A stretch of 64,000 bases of DNA from Lichenostomus cassidix (taxonomy: Eukaryota > Chordata > Aves > Passeriformes > Meliphagidae): positions 17,084,324-17,148,323 of the forward strand of contig CM039182.1 in assembly GCA_008360975.2 (NCBI GenBank). The letters are read 5' to 3'. Shown piece by piece: positions 36,201 to 50,700 of the stretch. Below the pieces are notes generated by a model that saw nothing but the letters and a program-made list of their open reading frames with translations, made no database searches and was not told the origin of the DNA. The first letter of the stretch is position 1; each line of letters opens with the position of its first letter. Both the position numbers and the translations under genes were made by a program.

Positions 36201-39200
36201 TAGTGTTCAGTTTTTATGAGTTGTGAAAGCAAATAGTTAGAATACAAGAGGCACCAGCGCTTGTACATGTTGGACTGGCATGCAAAGAAACAGATTAATA
36301 CAGGCAGGTAGACAAATAAAAATAATACATAAAACATCAGCAAAAGAGCAGAAGTAGTTCCCTCTGGAAAAAGGTGGAAAACACTAGAGGCCAAGGAGAG
36401 TGGAAGCCTGGGCTGGGACACAACTCACAGCTAAGGAACAGCTGCAGAGTGTCACTGCTGGCAGGTATGAGCTGTAAGGGGCATTACATGGAGAAAAACT
36501 GATTTTGGGAGCCAGACATCATTGTAATGAGAGAAGTACCAGAGACAAAGAAAACAGCTACAAAACATGTTGCTTTTGAACTTTAAACCTAAATGGAGCA
36601 AGTGGTGGCCCTGGAAAAAGGTGTAGAAAGCAAGAGTCATAGGAGGAAAGCAAAGTTGCCAGGAATGTGCTGAATGTCATCAAACAAAGACATAAGCAAA
36701 GTCTGGTGAATACCACTTGTAAGGTAGTGCCCAAAGGAATACACAGCAGCTTAGGGAGGACAAGGATTAATACCTTGGGGCTGACTGACTGTATTAGTCA
36801 TTATCCCAGAGCCCTCAAAACAAGGGTGAATGAACTGCAAGTCTGCCTTGTGGGATCTGCTTACTAAGTAGATCAAAGGAATGCATTCACCGTTTTAAGC
36901 AGGATCAGGCCTGTTGAACACTGAAATTCTAAGTCTCCAGAGGAAAACGCAGATGCTTGAGACATTTGTGTTGATGATTTAGTAGGAGACATCTGTCCCC
37001 CTGAGTCAGTCTGAAATAATGTCACAGAAGGGTGTTAGGAGCACAATGTGCTCCCTCCGCAGGAATGCAGCACTGCTGTTCTGGCTGGCAGTGACATACA
37101 AGCCAAAGTGCTTTTCACTGGCAGTGCTACGAAAGAGGAGCATGTTAAGCTTTCCCCTTTTTTTTCAGTCAGTGTAATATGCCTGTGATTTATGCTTCTG
37201 ATGGATTTCAAAAGGGAGGTCCTTACAAAAGCAGAATACATCAAACACATTACATTTATCATGGGTCACCCAGGAAGATGACACTCTTGTTGAGAAAAAA
37301 AGTGGCTAAAATCAGGGAAATGCAGGAGTACAGAATGAAGCAAAGGGGGGTTAAGCCAGGACCCCAGGACATTATGATGACAATTAGCGTTCTTTAGGTT
37401 TACAGTCTCTGGGTGAAATCCTGCAGAGACATGCAATCAGCTGAAGCTGCAGGGAAATGATAATGAGAACACAAAGGGCTTGAGATGAGTATGTAGATGA
37501 TGATATACAACTAAATGAGATGCTGACTCATAAGTCCTCTTAAACAGCTTGAAACTGAAGGAAGGAAATGAGGATCAACTGCCTATTTCCTGGCCGTAAT
37601 GGTTTTGTGGGGAGGATGTGAGAAAATGGGGATTCTCAACAATGCTGGGATGGGAAAAGGTCAGTATAGTAGCTCAGTTGGGATCAGGCCAAAGAGGTTC
37701 TTCCAACAGAAATGTTAAGCACACAAGTATCTGCCAAGGAAGGGAAAGGGTGAAGTCTTTTATGACGTGAAAACACAGTCAATGTACAGGATCAACTGCA
37801 GGCGATCTGCAGGACAGCACTTGAACAGCTGAGGGTGGGGGTTGACACACATGGTGATGGCCAGTGACAAACGGTTCAAAAGGAAGCATGGAAACAAAAA
37901 GACTAGCGGAATTCAAACCAGGAATGCCCTCAGAGAGATAGCAAAGGAAGAGGTCTGCACAAAACATTAGGACTTCTTATGTTTCAAGATTTACGTTTCC
38001 CAGCACACTCTACATCTACATCTCTCTCAAACTGCATACGTTCTTTAGCTCAAACTCATTCAACGTTACGACTGAAAATGTTGTTAACCAGGCAAACTGT
38101 TTTGGGTTTGGTCTCCAAACAACAACAACAAAAGAGAGGGGTCTTCTCTTAATTGTTGATTTCATCTTCCTCACTGTTCTTGTAAAATAGTAACTAAAAC
38201 CTTGTGTTTAATTTTCGTGAGGATTAAAGCTAAGATATTATTTTATATAATTTCATATATAATATATAGTAAATGTTAAAAGCAAACACCCAGAACTAGA
38301 CAAAAAAATTTCAAGGGAATTCAGATCATAGTCCAAATTATACTTTTTAAGAGATTTTAAATAGTTACACCTTTAAAGTAAAAAACAGTCTGGTATTCAA
38401 GAGGTTCGGAAGTTCTCCAGGGTCACATAGCCTCCCCCTTTTTCCTGTCTCTCCACCCATGTGGAGATGCTGTGTTGAAACCTTATTTTTGCATTGTCTC
38501 AACATGAGTAAAGTATTGTATCTGTACTCCAGTTCACATGCAGTGTCAAAGGAAAATACAGCTTCTTGTTCTCCTTAGATGACTTGTAAGTCTAGCGCTT
38601 TTTAAGCAAGAACCTGCAGGTTATTGTATATTTCAGTCTTGGCTTTACACTTTAACTATATAATTAAGCACGTAATTAGGAATAATCATATAAGAAGTCC
38701 ATGCGACTATTTTTATTAATGAAGTTAGGCATGAAGTTTGGTTGTCATTGGGCTGTAGCACCTACAGGGGTGGGCGCTTATCAGACTCTTTCCACATTTC
38801 ACATGAAAGTAACCAAGACAATACATAAAAGACATTAGTCCTGTGTTTATGATTTGTCTGTGCCCCACTACAGAATTTAAGTGTCACTGTGCATTGCAGT
38901 GTGGAAACCCAGACTGGTTGGTGCAGGCTGAAGAAAATATGATTGGTCTTAATTTCTCTAAGGTAATCCAAACCTGGTTTGAATCCGTGAAACCTGAACT
39001 TGAATCACTCCTTTGTGATGCAAAACTCTGTATGTGAAAAGGCTGCATTGTACAGACATGGAAAACTGAAAAAACACTGGCTGAAGATCTCAGAGTTGGT
39101 TGCCTAATGAGGCTTATGAGTTTACAAGGAGGTACCTCCCTTTGCCTCCTACTAATTCTGGTAGGATTTGCATGAAACAGACCAGTTTTCAGTTAGTGCT

Positions 39201-41977
39201 TCAATTAGAGATTTTCAGCCACTAACGTGTAATATCTGAGATATCCAACAATTTTAAAATGGATTCAGAGATGAGACTTTACTAAATGTCAAGAATATTG
39301 TTTACCATTTTTCTGTATTTGTCCCACTATTAGAAATTGAGACAATTAGACAAATGCAGTATCTTTGTTTCCTATAGTCTATCTCCTATTATTCATTCCC
39401 TTTCTCCTATCACCTCTTCTTGGAATCACAATATATTGCTGAAGATAAACAACAAAAAAATATTATAACTCTTTATATAGGAGTTAAGAAACAATGATGA
39501 CCTAAGAAGGGAAAGATTTTCATGAGCTGTCTCCAGTATTTTGAAAAGTAAGAATAATAGAGAAAATGTGATGTTTAAAGAACATAGCTGTTTTCTCTCT
39601 CATTTTTCTGTGGTATTTTTCTCCCAACTTTATTTAAACAACTGGCTGACCTGGTTATTCATACAATAACCATCGCTGAAAAGCACAGTATGGTGTATGC
39701 AATGACAACTGATGGTCTACTGAGAACAACATCCTCTGAAATGCAGAAAAATGCTTGGACTTGTCATCTTCCATTGCTCAGATTTAACTGTAATATTTGT
39801 TTTAGAAGTTTTTGCTTTTGGACTTCATTTTGGCCTTTAATATTGACTAAAGGTACCTAATTTTTTAGGCTATGATCTGCTCAGCCATTAAAACCTTATC
39901 AAAACTACACAAAGTGGTAAAAATTTGGATTACTTCCTATTCAAAATGGTTAGGTTACAGGAGTTGCTCCCCCACCCCAAAAGAAAAAAACAAATTATAT
40001 GGTATTTACTCAGAAGACAGTATAAACAAAAATGTGTACACACATTTTGTTCCACTTTTTTGCTGTGTACCTCCAGAAGACAAAACAACTTTAAAGGACA
40101 GCTTTTCTACTGGCTTAAAGCCCACAGCTCCAACTGATGGCAACTGCAGGTCTCAGCCAAGAACCATAATTTTAACTACTGCCCTAGACAACTTTAGGAA
40201 AGTGTTCATGCAGTAGAGTACCTGCCTGTGCCAGGATGCCTGGGACTGCACCCAGTAGCCTGCTTTTCTACTCAGCTTTTATGAAAAAACAAAACATATT
40301 TCATATATGTACTTCAGTGCTCCTAATTTCTTTTAAGAAAATACGTTGCAGAGCAGAAACAATTTAGAGAACATTCTCTGAGGGTAACCTGGGTAAGAAA
40401 AATCACTGGAGAACTGTGGTGGCAACCTCATTGGCAAGTGTTCTCTTACAAACTGTTTCTCAATATACTGAAGTATTAAAACTTAATCAGAATTCTCTTG
40501 ACCACAGAGAAATGGGTGAATAAATTTGGTCCAATCATAGCTTTCTATGGTCTGAGAGTTAACAAGCTTTAGTTCCCATTTCAGTCACAAAACCGCTTTT
40601 CCTGTCCTTGGCCCACCATCTACAACAGAGCTCACAGTACCTTTTTAGCTTACATGGCTTCTGCAATAATTAACTTGTGAACAGTTTCCAGCACACTGCA
40701 GGGAAAACTGCAACAGAGAAGTATTACATTTGTACACCACATTAAGTTTGCTCTTAACCTCTTGTAAGGATCACTGTCTTAGCACAGTAGGGAGGTTTTG
40801 CTAAGCAGAGCCTCCTCAGTTTTCCCCTAAAACACGTGAAACTTTGAACTACAACATCAAACATAAAAAGCCCACCTGTTTTATTATTAACTGAATTTAT
40901 TACCTTCCACCCTTTCTTAAACACATACTTGTCATCTACACAATTACAAGAGAACTATGAGCTCAGAAATGTCTTTGAGCAGCATACACCAGCTTACACT
41001 TGAATAGGTGTAGAGTAATTAGAGTGGAATCCAGGAGAATAAGTCAGTCTTATTAACTCATAATATCAGTTATCTCATATAAGTGAGATAGATAAATATG
41101 AAGTACATACAATGTTATACACAAACAGACAGATTCTGCAAAGTCCCAAGTAATTCCTGGTTTTGATACAATCAGATATCATTGCTATGGTGCTAGGGGC
41201 TAATTAACTCCGGCCAACTTTAGGCTGTGGAAAATTATTGTGACATCACTATTGCAAAGCAACACTTTCAGTTTTCATTGATAAGGATATTTACATTTTA
41301 ATTTAATTTTCAGATTTATATATAGATAGTCAAATACTGTATATTGTTCAGAAGTCCTTATTACACTACGTTTTATTATGTACTGCAAAACTTTCTTCTT
41401 AAAATTATCTTCTCACACTTAAGCAATACAATGTAAACCCCATAATAAACAAACCATAACACCAGCTCATTAATCAGACATGTCATTTAAAATATATCCT
41501 ATTTGGGAGCAAAACCAAATGCTACTGGCTTTATAAACCTTACAGAAAAGGGAACAAAGCTAGAGCTGGATTTCAAGAGTTGATGTCATCATTGTTCACA
41601 AGCCAACACAGGGCTTTAAAACTGTAAAGAATCTACAGCATATGAAATGGTTTCCAACTTGTAAGGGGCCAGGCCCCTCGCCAGCGGATAATAATTGCAA
41701 TAGAGTTTAGGGTTTTTTTCCCGAGGACAGCCTGGGGGAGGGGATATAACACATTCATGCAGAAAGGAATGTGCAGTTCTGTATTCTTATGTGCTATAAA
41801 GAGAGATGTCTTTCTAAAATCTTGTTTACTTGTACTGTGTGTATCTTCCCTTCAAATGTTTAAACATTTCCCAAGTTGGGATCTTTACATTTTAACATCT
41901 TTTTTTCACTGAAAACCTTTGTAGCTACAGTGCTGGCATCACTCTTAAATGATAAAGTATCAAAAATTAGGAGAAAG

Positions 41978-42127
41978 CAAGCCTAATATCCCTGAAGGTC
42001 TTCAAGGCCAGGCTGGATGGAGTTCTGAGCAGCCTACTCTATTGAAGGTGTCTCTGCCCATGGCAGGAGGGTTGGAACTAGATGATCTTTAAGGTTCCTT
42101 CCAACCCAAACCATTCAGTGATTTTGT
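41978..42127 (+). mobile_element. CR1 LINE 3' terminal fragment, plus strand
   Basis: This short sense CR1 tail reads ggtcttcaaggccaggctgg, then gtgtctctgcccatggcagg, gaactagatgatctttaagg and ttccttccaacccaaacc, and ends attcagtgattttgtatga. The end is a degraded pair of the ATTCTATG octamers that terminate CR1. It is severely 5'-truncated and better conserved than the copies at 15.6 and 20.7 kb, so it is probably younger. Confidence 0.93.
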
Positions 42128-43509
42128 ATGAGCCAATAGATATATTTTCTGCCTATCAGAAGGAGGTGCAGTGACAGGAGTATGTACATTTGAATTTTCT
42201 CTCTCATGATTTAGTTTTCTTTTAGCACATATGCACGTTTTAGAACACAGTATCCTTAGAGCTGCTGAAAATTTACCAAATAAAATCTTAAAACTTTGAA
42301 ATGAAGTAAGCTTTAGTAGACAAAACCAGATGAGCAGTACATAGCTTCTTCTGCTCTTTTGTGAATATTCCATGACCTCATATCCTTCAGCGCCTTCCCT
42401 CTCCTAAATTCAGCAAAAGAAAATGTTATCTGTTCAAACAAAAAAAGGTATACACAAATATTTGAAAAAAACTGTCTGTTTTTTCTAATTACATGACACA
42501 GCCTCCACTACCCAGTGAATACTGTAGCCAGAACATAATGTAGGTTTGTAATTGAGATTATCCATTTGCTTGGTTACTGATCCTATTGACAGCACATGTC
42601 TCATGAGTTACAGGTATGCACACAAAAGGAATCCTGACTCCATAGAAGCTCATGGAATGTGTTTTACTACAGTTTACGTGTCTTTAAGTCTCAAAAACAG
42701 GTTTGAAAGATTCAAAGTGAAGAAAGAATGGGCTCTAATGCATTGTTCTTGCAGGAATTTTCTGAGAACAATTCACTTGCCAACAGGTGATTCTGTAAGA
42801 CCCACAAAGCAAAATATACTGGCAGTGGTCCTTTTAGATGTGTCTGAACATGGGTGAAGGTGCCTAATCTTGTGAAAATAAATGTGTTCATATACTATAC
42901 AGATACTCCATTGTAGCTTTTGCCTGCTCTGTCTTGGTGTTATCTTGGAAACTAGGAAATAATTTCTATTTTGGCCATGGAGCAATACCTACTTTTTTTT
43001 TTGTTTCTGTTCCTCATCCTTCACTTGCCTATTTTTTTTTTTTAATAGAAATACAGCATTTTTCTCCAAACAGCAGTGAAAAGTATATTGTCTTTTTACA
43101 AACACCAAGGCCTTCTATTCTCTGATGCAATTGTTAGCAAGGAAAACTCTCTGATGGTTGGGTCTACAGCATCTAAGTGTACACTGCAGAGCTGCGTATT
43201 TTCCCTTCAGTGTCCTCAAGACATTATCTTCTTGCTTGCACTTGTATCAATTCTGATTGAGAGGAATCATGACCCTGAGATACACTCAGCAGTGCTATTC
43301 TATTCAACATGCTATTCACAACATAAATTGATGACAGGCATAATTTTCCCCAGGAATAATATCCAGGCTGACTAGCTAAAAAACATAGTTCTTATTCTCA
43401 TCCACTCAGAAAGGATGGTTTATTTAGGAGGTAATAATTGTGTGACAAACATTCCATACTATGGGATCTTTTATTTGTATTTGTTTGCTGTGAAGAGAGT
43501 CTGAGAAAC

Positions 43510-43524
43510 TTTTTTTTTTTTTTT
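43510..43524. repeat. T15 homopolymer run
   Basis: Fifteen consecutive T. It is one of several poly(T) runs in the intron; others lie near 43024 and 61985. Confidence 0.9.
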
Positions 43525-44619
43525 GAACCTGAAGGTTCTGGGCTAAAGTAATTCAAAACTGAAGAGGTACTCTGATTTGATGAACTCAGAAGGAAATACT
43601 AAGTTCTTATGAAGACATTAACAGATTCAAGACTTCTATTCACATTGACTGTTACCTTGTTATGCCTTTAACCCTCTTAAATGAGTTCCCATCCTCAGTC
43701 ATTTTTCTCTAGTTATTGAAATTACCAGAAGTATCATTATTTCTCTATTTCTAAAAATCAAACAGAAAACCCAGTCTGACAATGAAGGTGGATTAAGGAG
43801 AATTCTGTGAAAGCAGATGTTGCAGGGAGTTCACTGAAGGTTAGGTAGCGTAAGAAAGCCAAGTGGAAAAAAAGAATCTTGTGGATGATCATATCTGCCC
43901 TGACATGCATTGACTGAGCTTTCAGTTCTGTTTATCTCAGGAACTGAGTAAATAGCCAGTAATTTCAATAGGGTCCAGGAAGGCAAGGGTGCAAGTTGTA
44001 CAACATTGCTGAAAGGAGTAAGATTATACTTCATTTTTCTGAAGGAACACTGAATTCTGAAAAGAAATAATAATTTTATTGTTCAGAGCTATTAATAAGT
44101 AATTTTATGTCATATATCTTTCTGCCAGAGCTCTAACAGAAGAAAGTAGGGCATAACAAAAGAACCCAGTAGCAGCAATACCTAGATGTCTCTTCTGATA
44201 CAGTGGTGTAATTCAAGAAATTGATGATTCCACAGACCCCTTCGGGAGGTGAACTGAGGGACTGTTTGTTGATTTTATAATTAATAGTTTAGGCTTCTTC
44301 CCAAAATCTACTACTTTTTCTTATAAATTCAATTTAAAGCTCCCTGTCTGGAAAATTGAAAGCTTTTAAGAGATTTTTGAAGGAGGAATTTTAGGTGCTA
44401 AATGACAATAATTGTTAGGACAGCTTTTGCTGAATTTCAGAACTCAAAAGGTCTGAAGTTTAAATGCATTTGGCTACTTACAGGACATAGAGATAATTCA
44501 GTATCAGAATACATGATTTATAAATTAATGGTCTAAAAATCTACAAAAATTGGATTTTTTTAATTGAAAAGATAGACCATTCTTTAGTAAAGGTTTGACA
44601 AATAATGGTGGATAGAGCT

Positions 44620-44651
44620 CCCCAGCAGTATTGTTCCCCAGCAGTATTGTT
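44620..44651. repeat. Exact tandem duplication of 16 bp
   Basis: Two perfect copies of ccccagcagtattgtt lie side by side, which suggests a recent replication-slippage event. Confidence 0.95.
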
Positions 44652-46310
44652 CCCACTGACCTTTACAAAGATAGCTTCTGTGCTGAAGGAAAACATAAAT
44701 TGTTCTTCCAAGAGGAATGAGAGAAAGGCAGACAGTAGGAAAATACGAAGAAAGAAACCATAAGTGAAGAACATCCAGAAAAGTATGTTTCTAAATTGAC
44801 TACATATTCTTATATTTTCTTGCCTGAAAAGCAAATAAAAATTCTAGAAGATATTTTAGTGTGGCCTAAGAGTACAAAAAAACCCCACAGATGTCTTTAA
44901 AAGCATTCTGTAGGCAATTCTAATTTGGAAAGATACGCTCCCATCATGAATCCTTTCAATCTAGTTAACAGAACCTGCAGGTCTTGTTTGCATGAAATAC
45001 TTAAAGGAAACCTGGAGCAAAAACTATTATGAAACTGTGCAGCTCTCCTTTTATGCCTTAGTAAATGCTAGACAAATAGTGATAACATATGGTCTAAAAT
45101 GAATCCTTATTAGATAGCATTTAAAATAGGGAGGGGGGAAGAGGGAACAAAACAGTACTTACCCTTTGAGACCTTTCTTCTGAGGATCTACAACAGATAC
45201 CAGCCTATTAAAATCTGCAGCTCCAGCTGCAGCGTTTATTGTGCAAGGACTGAGAAAGGTGTGTTAACATGGCCCAAGTAACAGGTAAAACAGTTTGCAA
45301 ACTCCTGTTACTTTGTCAAATGTATACTCCAAGCAAGCAAACAAACAAAAATCTCCCAGCAAATGGTAACCTTCACAAGGTGAACAAACTGATTTTCAGA
45401 GGAGCTCTCAAACTCCGGACCACGCATTAAGAGGTGGGAAATGCCTGATTTGGGCTGCAGGGATGATGGAGATGAGCAGCTATCAGCCACTTTGAACATC
45501 CTCAGCTCCTTGAAACAGAGGCCATAAAAGCCATGCCATGACTCAGATAAGCTGACTACAGAGCTCTCCTAAATTGCCCCACACTGGGCAGTTTGAAGGA
45601 GCTACAAGCAGTGGGAGAGTGAGCTCCAGCCATACATCCTTCCTCTGCCCAGTGTCTCCTGTAGAGCTGCCTATGCACAAATCTGTGGGCAAATCCACAA
45701 GCAGCAACTTCTGCTGGTTCTCAAGCTACTTGATTCATGTTGATGCAGGGCAGATCACCAAGCAAAACAAGGACCTCTGGCCCATGGCACAGCAGCTCTT
45801 CCAGTCATGGCCCCTGTGATCACACCTCAGCTGCACTTGCATGCATTGCTGCATCAAATGTTGGGATAGCTTACAGGTAAAAAATCTACACAGCAGCATA
45901 TGGGATAGACTAACCTTCATTTGACTCACATGCAGGGAGAAGAAAAGTCAGTCACATGTGAAGAGCCAGGTTCCTCTTTCTCTAGACTGCCACAAACCAT
46001 CCACGGGACACAGCTAGGAATATCTGATATCTGGTATATGGAATATACCATACCTAGCCTTCACATATGTCTTATGAATTATGTGGTATTTCCTGACTGC
46101 TTTTAATATTTGCCTTTTTGCCTAAAAGCAATAATAAAGCAGTATTTTAAAAGTATATCACAAGATATTAAAACACTTGAAAAATTCTTCTAAGTATCTG
46201 ATCTTCTGGCGTAAGATTAAGCACATCTCTTCCACAGTCAAAAGTGATGAGACCACAAAGAAGGGAAAGACAGTAAGTCTGTATGCTGAAAAATCTTCAA
46301 GGTGGGTATG

Positions 46311-46350
46311 GAATAGTGGGATCAGGAATGGAATAGTGGGATCGGGAAGG
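46311..46350. repeat. Near-exact tandem duplication of 20 bp
   Basis: gaatagtgggatcaggaatg is followed at once by a copy differing at two positions (gaatagtgggatcgggaagg). Confidence 0.95.
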
Positions 46351-47743
46351 GCAGCTCTTCCTTTGGTCAGCATAATTTGCATAGGTTTCTTTGCTGGAAG
46401 GGAGTCTTCCACTTCTTTATCATGGGAAGTGAAATAGCAATAAAAGTAAACTGATAAAGACCTGCAGAAAATGCTATGCAAATTGCTGCATGTAGAATCA
46501 CAACTTACCACCTCAAAGTGCTGCATTCCTAATGCCTGAATCTCCTATTTCACAATATCCTGTATTAACAGCAAAACACATGTCCAAATTGCATCTCTCC
46601 ATTTTGTGCATATTCTTTCCAGACTAGGCTTAACTCATTAGAACTAAGAAAAACCCCAGAGGCAATTTGTATTTCCTATGTCTATTGAAAAAATAAAAGC
46701 CTCACACAAAATCTTTTATGAATATGCTATTGGGAAAAAATATCTAGGAGGCAGAAATGGGATAGAATCCTTCTAGACTTCCTTACAGTTGAAAATTGGC
46801 CAATTCAAAGAATAATTTCTAAAGAAACAGACCATGCTTCATCTCTTTTCCAATTACTGTTTTCTGGTTAATAAATATTACCTCCCTAGCAAGTACTATG
46901 GCTTTCCTAAGGCACTGTACTTCCAAAAAAACCTGAATTTTAGTAAACTTACTGGCAAAAGAAACACATTGCAGTATAAAAGTATAAAATGTTTGCCAAC
47001 TATGTTTCAGGCTATCATTCCTTTTCTTGATTTTCTTCTGTTAACTGGAGTGGTTCAGAGGAGCACACAAAAATGCTTACTGTGAAGAACATATTTTGCT
47101 GGAAGGAAGAAATCAGCTATTCATACAGTCAAATTCACTGGCACAGAGCTGATGTGAACTCTAAAGCACTAATGTTGTATTTCTATAAAATGCAAACAAA
47201 AGCTTGGAGCTCTCAAAAAAGTAGCTGTAAGAGTCTGACTTCTAAAACAAAAGTCACTAAAATTATGTTAACTATCAATTACTAGTTTGATGCCATGGAC
47301 AGTAAAAAAAATAATGTGCTCTATTCCCAGGCTTTGCTTAGAATTTTCAGTGGTTGTTTTGTTTCTGCCGAACAGGTAGGTCTCACACTAGCATACCTTA
47401 AGTTACCTGCTAAATAAAGCATGTAGATCCCATCATACTATTTACACTTCAGCTGTAACTGCTTGTCTTATTCAGAACAAAAAAAGAAACCCCACTCTGC
47501 CAATAAATATTCAGGTCTCAGAGAAGAAAACAACAAATGCTTACTATTTACTAAACTGAAGACTAGGTATTAACTACATGTACTTAAACTCAGAGACATG
47601 TTTCAGTTCTCAAATATTGTCAAGCAGTCAAATTCTGCTAGCGTAAGTCACGCTGAACAGTGATTAATCCTGCAGTAAACCTCTCTGAATTTCTAGCACT
47701 GAAAACAAACAAACAAAAACAGAGTCAGAGTGCTCACAAGAAA

Positions 47744-47771
47744 CCTCCAACTACTTTTAAGTAGGTGGAGG
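47744..47771. repeat. 28-bp inverted repeat with one mismatched pair
   Basis: Two 6-bp stems (CCTCCA/TGGAGG and CTACTT/AAGTAG) flank a single A/G mismatch, with a TT centre. No flanking target duplication or second terminus was found, so it is not assigned to a transposon. Confidence 0.85.
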
Positions 47772-50700
47772 CACAGCTGGTGGTGTTGGATGTTTAGGGG
47801 ATTTCTTCTGTATGTTTTGTCTTCGAAGTTTTATATCTGTATTTTCATCACTCACTATTACCTTCATATTCTTCCCTCTCTTTTCTTCAACTGGTGATTC
47901 TTATGGCCATGTCTTGCCCCCACAATGCTGTGAAGACATGCAAAGTGAACATGTCACATGCATCTGGTGACTTGTGCATTCCCACAGACCACTGTGACAA
48001 GGGGTGAGTCTTGCCACAGAAAGTAGCTCAGTGCACTAGGCATGTGAAAGTGACTCTGATTTTCAAAGCAAGGTGCAGTTTTCCCTAAGGATTCACCTTT
48101 GCTGGTAAATAGTGCCCTCCTGCCAGCTTTGACACCGAGAATATTCAATATCCAATGTTCCACACTTTGCAACACTCCGTTACTGCTCTGGAGGCACATG
48201 GTGTACCATGGGAGCAAAGTGTCAGGGGAGGGAGATACCCTTAAAACCTTTATGCTTGGTGCTGAAGGTATGCAGGGTCACAGACAGCACAGACAGGAGG
48301 GAGAGAGCTCAGCTCGTTCTGCCTGGTGAGCTCTACCAGAAGTGTTTCTGAGGAGGCCCTCTGATTTGTAAAATTTTCAACAAGATGAAGCAGATACAGA
48401 GCACAGTGTTAATAATATTGCTGAAATACTTCAGATCTTCAGCACAGCTGAATTATTCTGCACTGTGTCCCTCAAATGGTCTGAAACCTTCCATGTTTAT
48501 ACCATACCAGATACCCCTTCAGGCAAGGAGCACTCCACATTTCAAAGCAAAGTCAAATACCGAAAAATTATTCATTTGGAACCACAGCAAAAGTTCAGAC
48601 ATGTTACTGAGCAGATTTCACTGACGGCTCTAATGATCTAATCAGGATGACTTAATTGCATTTGGCTCTGAAAGCAAAGCACAGTGCCCAAAAAGGAGAG
48701 GTTTTTCTGCAGTACAGTAGCAGCTCCCAGCTGTAAGAGGAACTGAAGTGAGAAGGGATCTACACAGCCCACAGTAACTCCTCGCAGAGGCTCCATTGTT
48801 GTAACAAGATCATCTGGAATTGCAAGCATAAACAACATGCCTATTTTTGGAAGGACACTTGATCTATTGCACATGTGGAGATCTGAACACCTTCTGTGAG
48901 GCAGAAAATGATGAGGTTATGAACATTTGCACAACAATTTGTTTAAAAGCTCAGAAAACTCATGAACAATAATCTGGGCTAACCTTTTAGTAATCACTTT
49001 CTTCTTGCTGTATAAAATATAGTATTTGAAAACCATAATCACTGCTATCTTTTTTCTTTATGCTCTCTCTTCCCCAGTATGTATCTCGTAATTACATTGC
49101 AACTGTGCTCTGAAGGAAGACCTGAAGACAACTTTTGAAAATTCTCTTTGTAAATCTGTAAACAATAAAAACCCTATGGCCCAAACAGCCCTTTCCATTG
49201 ATTAAGGTGCAGAGTAGCATTGCTTTTATTTTAATTCAAAGGGTTCAACAGTTCTTTGTTCATATGACTATTACTCCAGTCTGCTACCCTGTTATTGGAA
49301 AGATTTCATCTCCAAGTGTGACATGGAAGCAGAAAAGCTAGTATCCCACAACCTGTTATTATAGATTTTCTGATTTTAAAAGAGGTGAAAATTAGAAATG
49401 CTCACATTCCTCTTGAAAATTAAAACACACAAACCAAGATTCAGTTAAGAGGAAGCCACTAGTCTGAACACAGGCAATAGGGCTAATCCAAATTCATTCC
49501 TGTTACAATAAAGCACATATTAAAAAACCCAAAAAACAACAAAACAGCAACAACAAGAAAAGCAACAAGTCAAACCAAACCTAAAAAACCTAACCAACAT
49601 CTATTCAAGCAGATAGCTTTCCTCATGCAAAAACACAGATTCCAAAGAGTGTGTATCTTGTCTTGATTTCAAGCTGTTTGGAACTTGACTGAAGTTGGGA
49701 GATCCTGTTTACTCTGATGAATAATCTCAGGCTGTTAACTAGAAGGCTTCTCTGGGTCTTTACAATTCAACATTCTTTTCAAATTGGGGAAAGCAGAACT
49801 AGAAAAAAAAATTAGGAGTAACTCCTTAAATTTCAGTTGGGTAAGCAGTCATCTCCCTAGCATTACTCAAGAGCTCCCTGCTCCTACAAATTCCAAGGGC
49901 CATGGAGGCCCTCCCACTCCAAGTCATCCTTAGAGGTCAGGATTGGTTGAATATGCAACAATAGCTCTCAAGTTTTTCTGAAGTCAGTGCTTCACATGGC
50001 CAAGTCCTCAGGATCTTGCATGGCCCATGTTCTTTGCTCCTGCACAGAAGTCTTGACATCTGGCTGCACTGGAAACTGCATTATCACTTTGAGTTAATCA
50101 GTTGATGCAGATCATCGTGTACTTAGAAAACTGTTCTCTATTTCCCTGTCTTATACCATCTGCTAACTTATCCCACTAGCTGATGCTACTGTTTTCTTCC
50201 AGCTGAGGCCCAAGAAAACGCCACAGTCTGTCATGAGCAAAACTTTCCATAATCACTAGATACACTGAAAAGTAGTGTGACCAGCCTAAAATAATAAGTG
50301 GAGTTGGATCAGAGCTCCTCCATTCTATGCAAATTTCCTGGAACACTGGTTGTTTCAACTGATACTGAAATAGTCTAAAACAACTTTTATTCTTGATGTT
50401 CAGCTTGTAAAATGATGTAAAAAATTTGTTATGTCTCTATTATTAAAAGACCCTCAAATTACAAAGGCTGTAGGAAGAAAACTTAACCTGAGCAACAGTC
50501 AATGTAAGTAAACTCCTCAGACCAGGTAGCAGGAGAACAAGACCGAGTTACACAAGGGAGCATAATGCTGTAACTTTAAAATGGAACAAAAGAAAAAAAA
50601 TTAAAAGCTCAAGTATGGACCTACTGCTGTAAGGAAATAAAACTAAAAAACCCCAACACAACTAAGCAAACAAAAAAATAAAGAGAAAGATACGCAGTAG

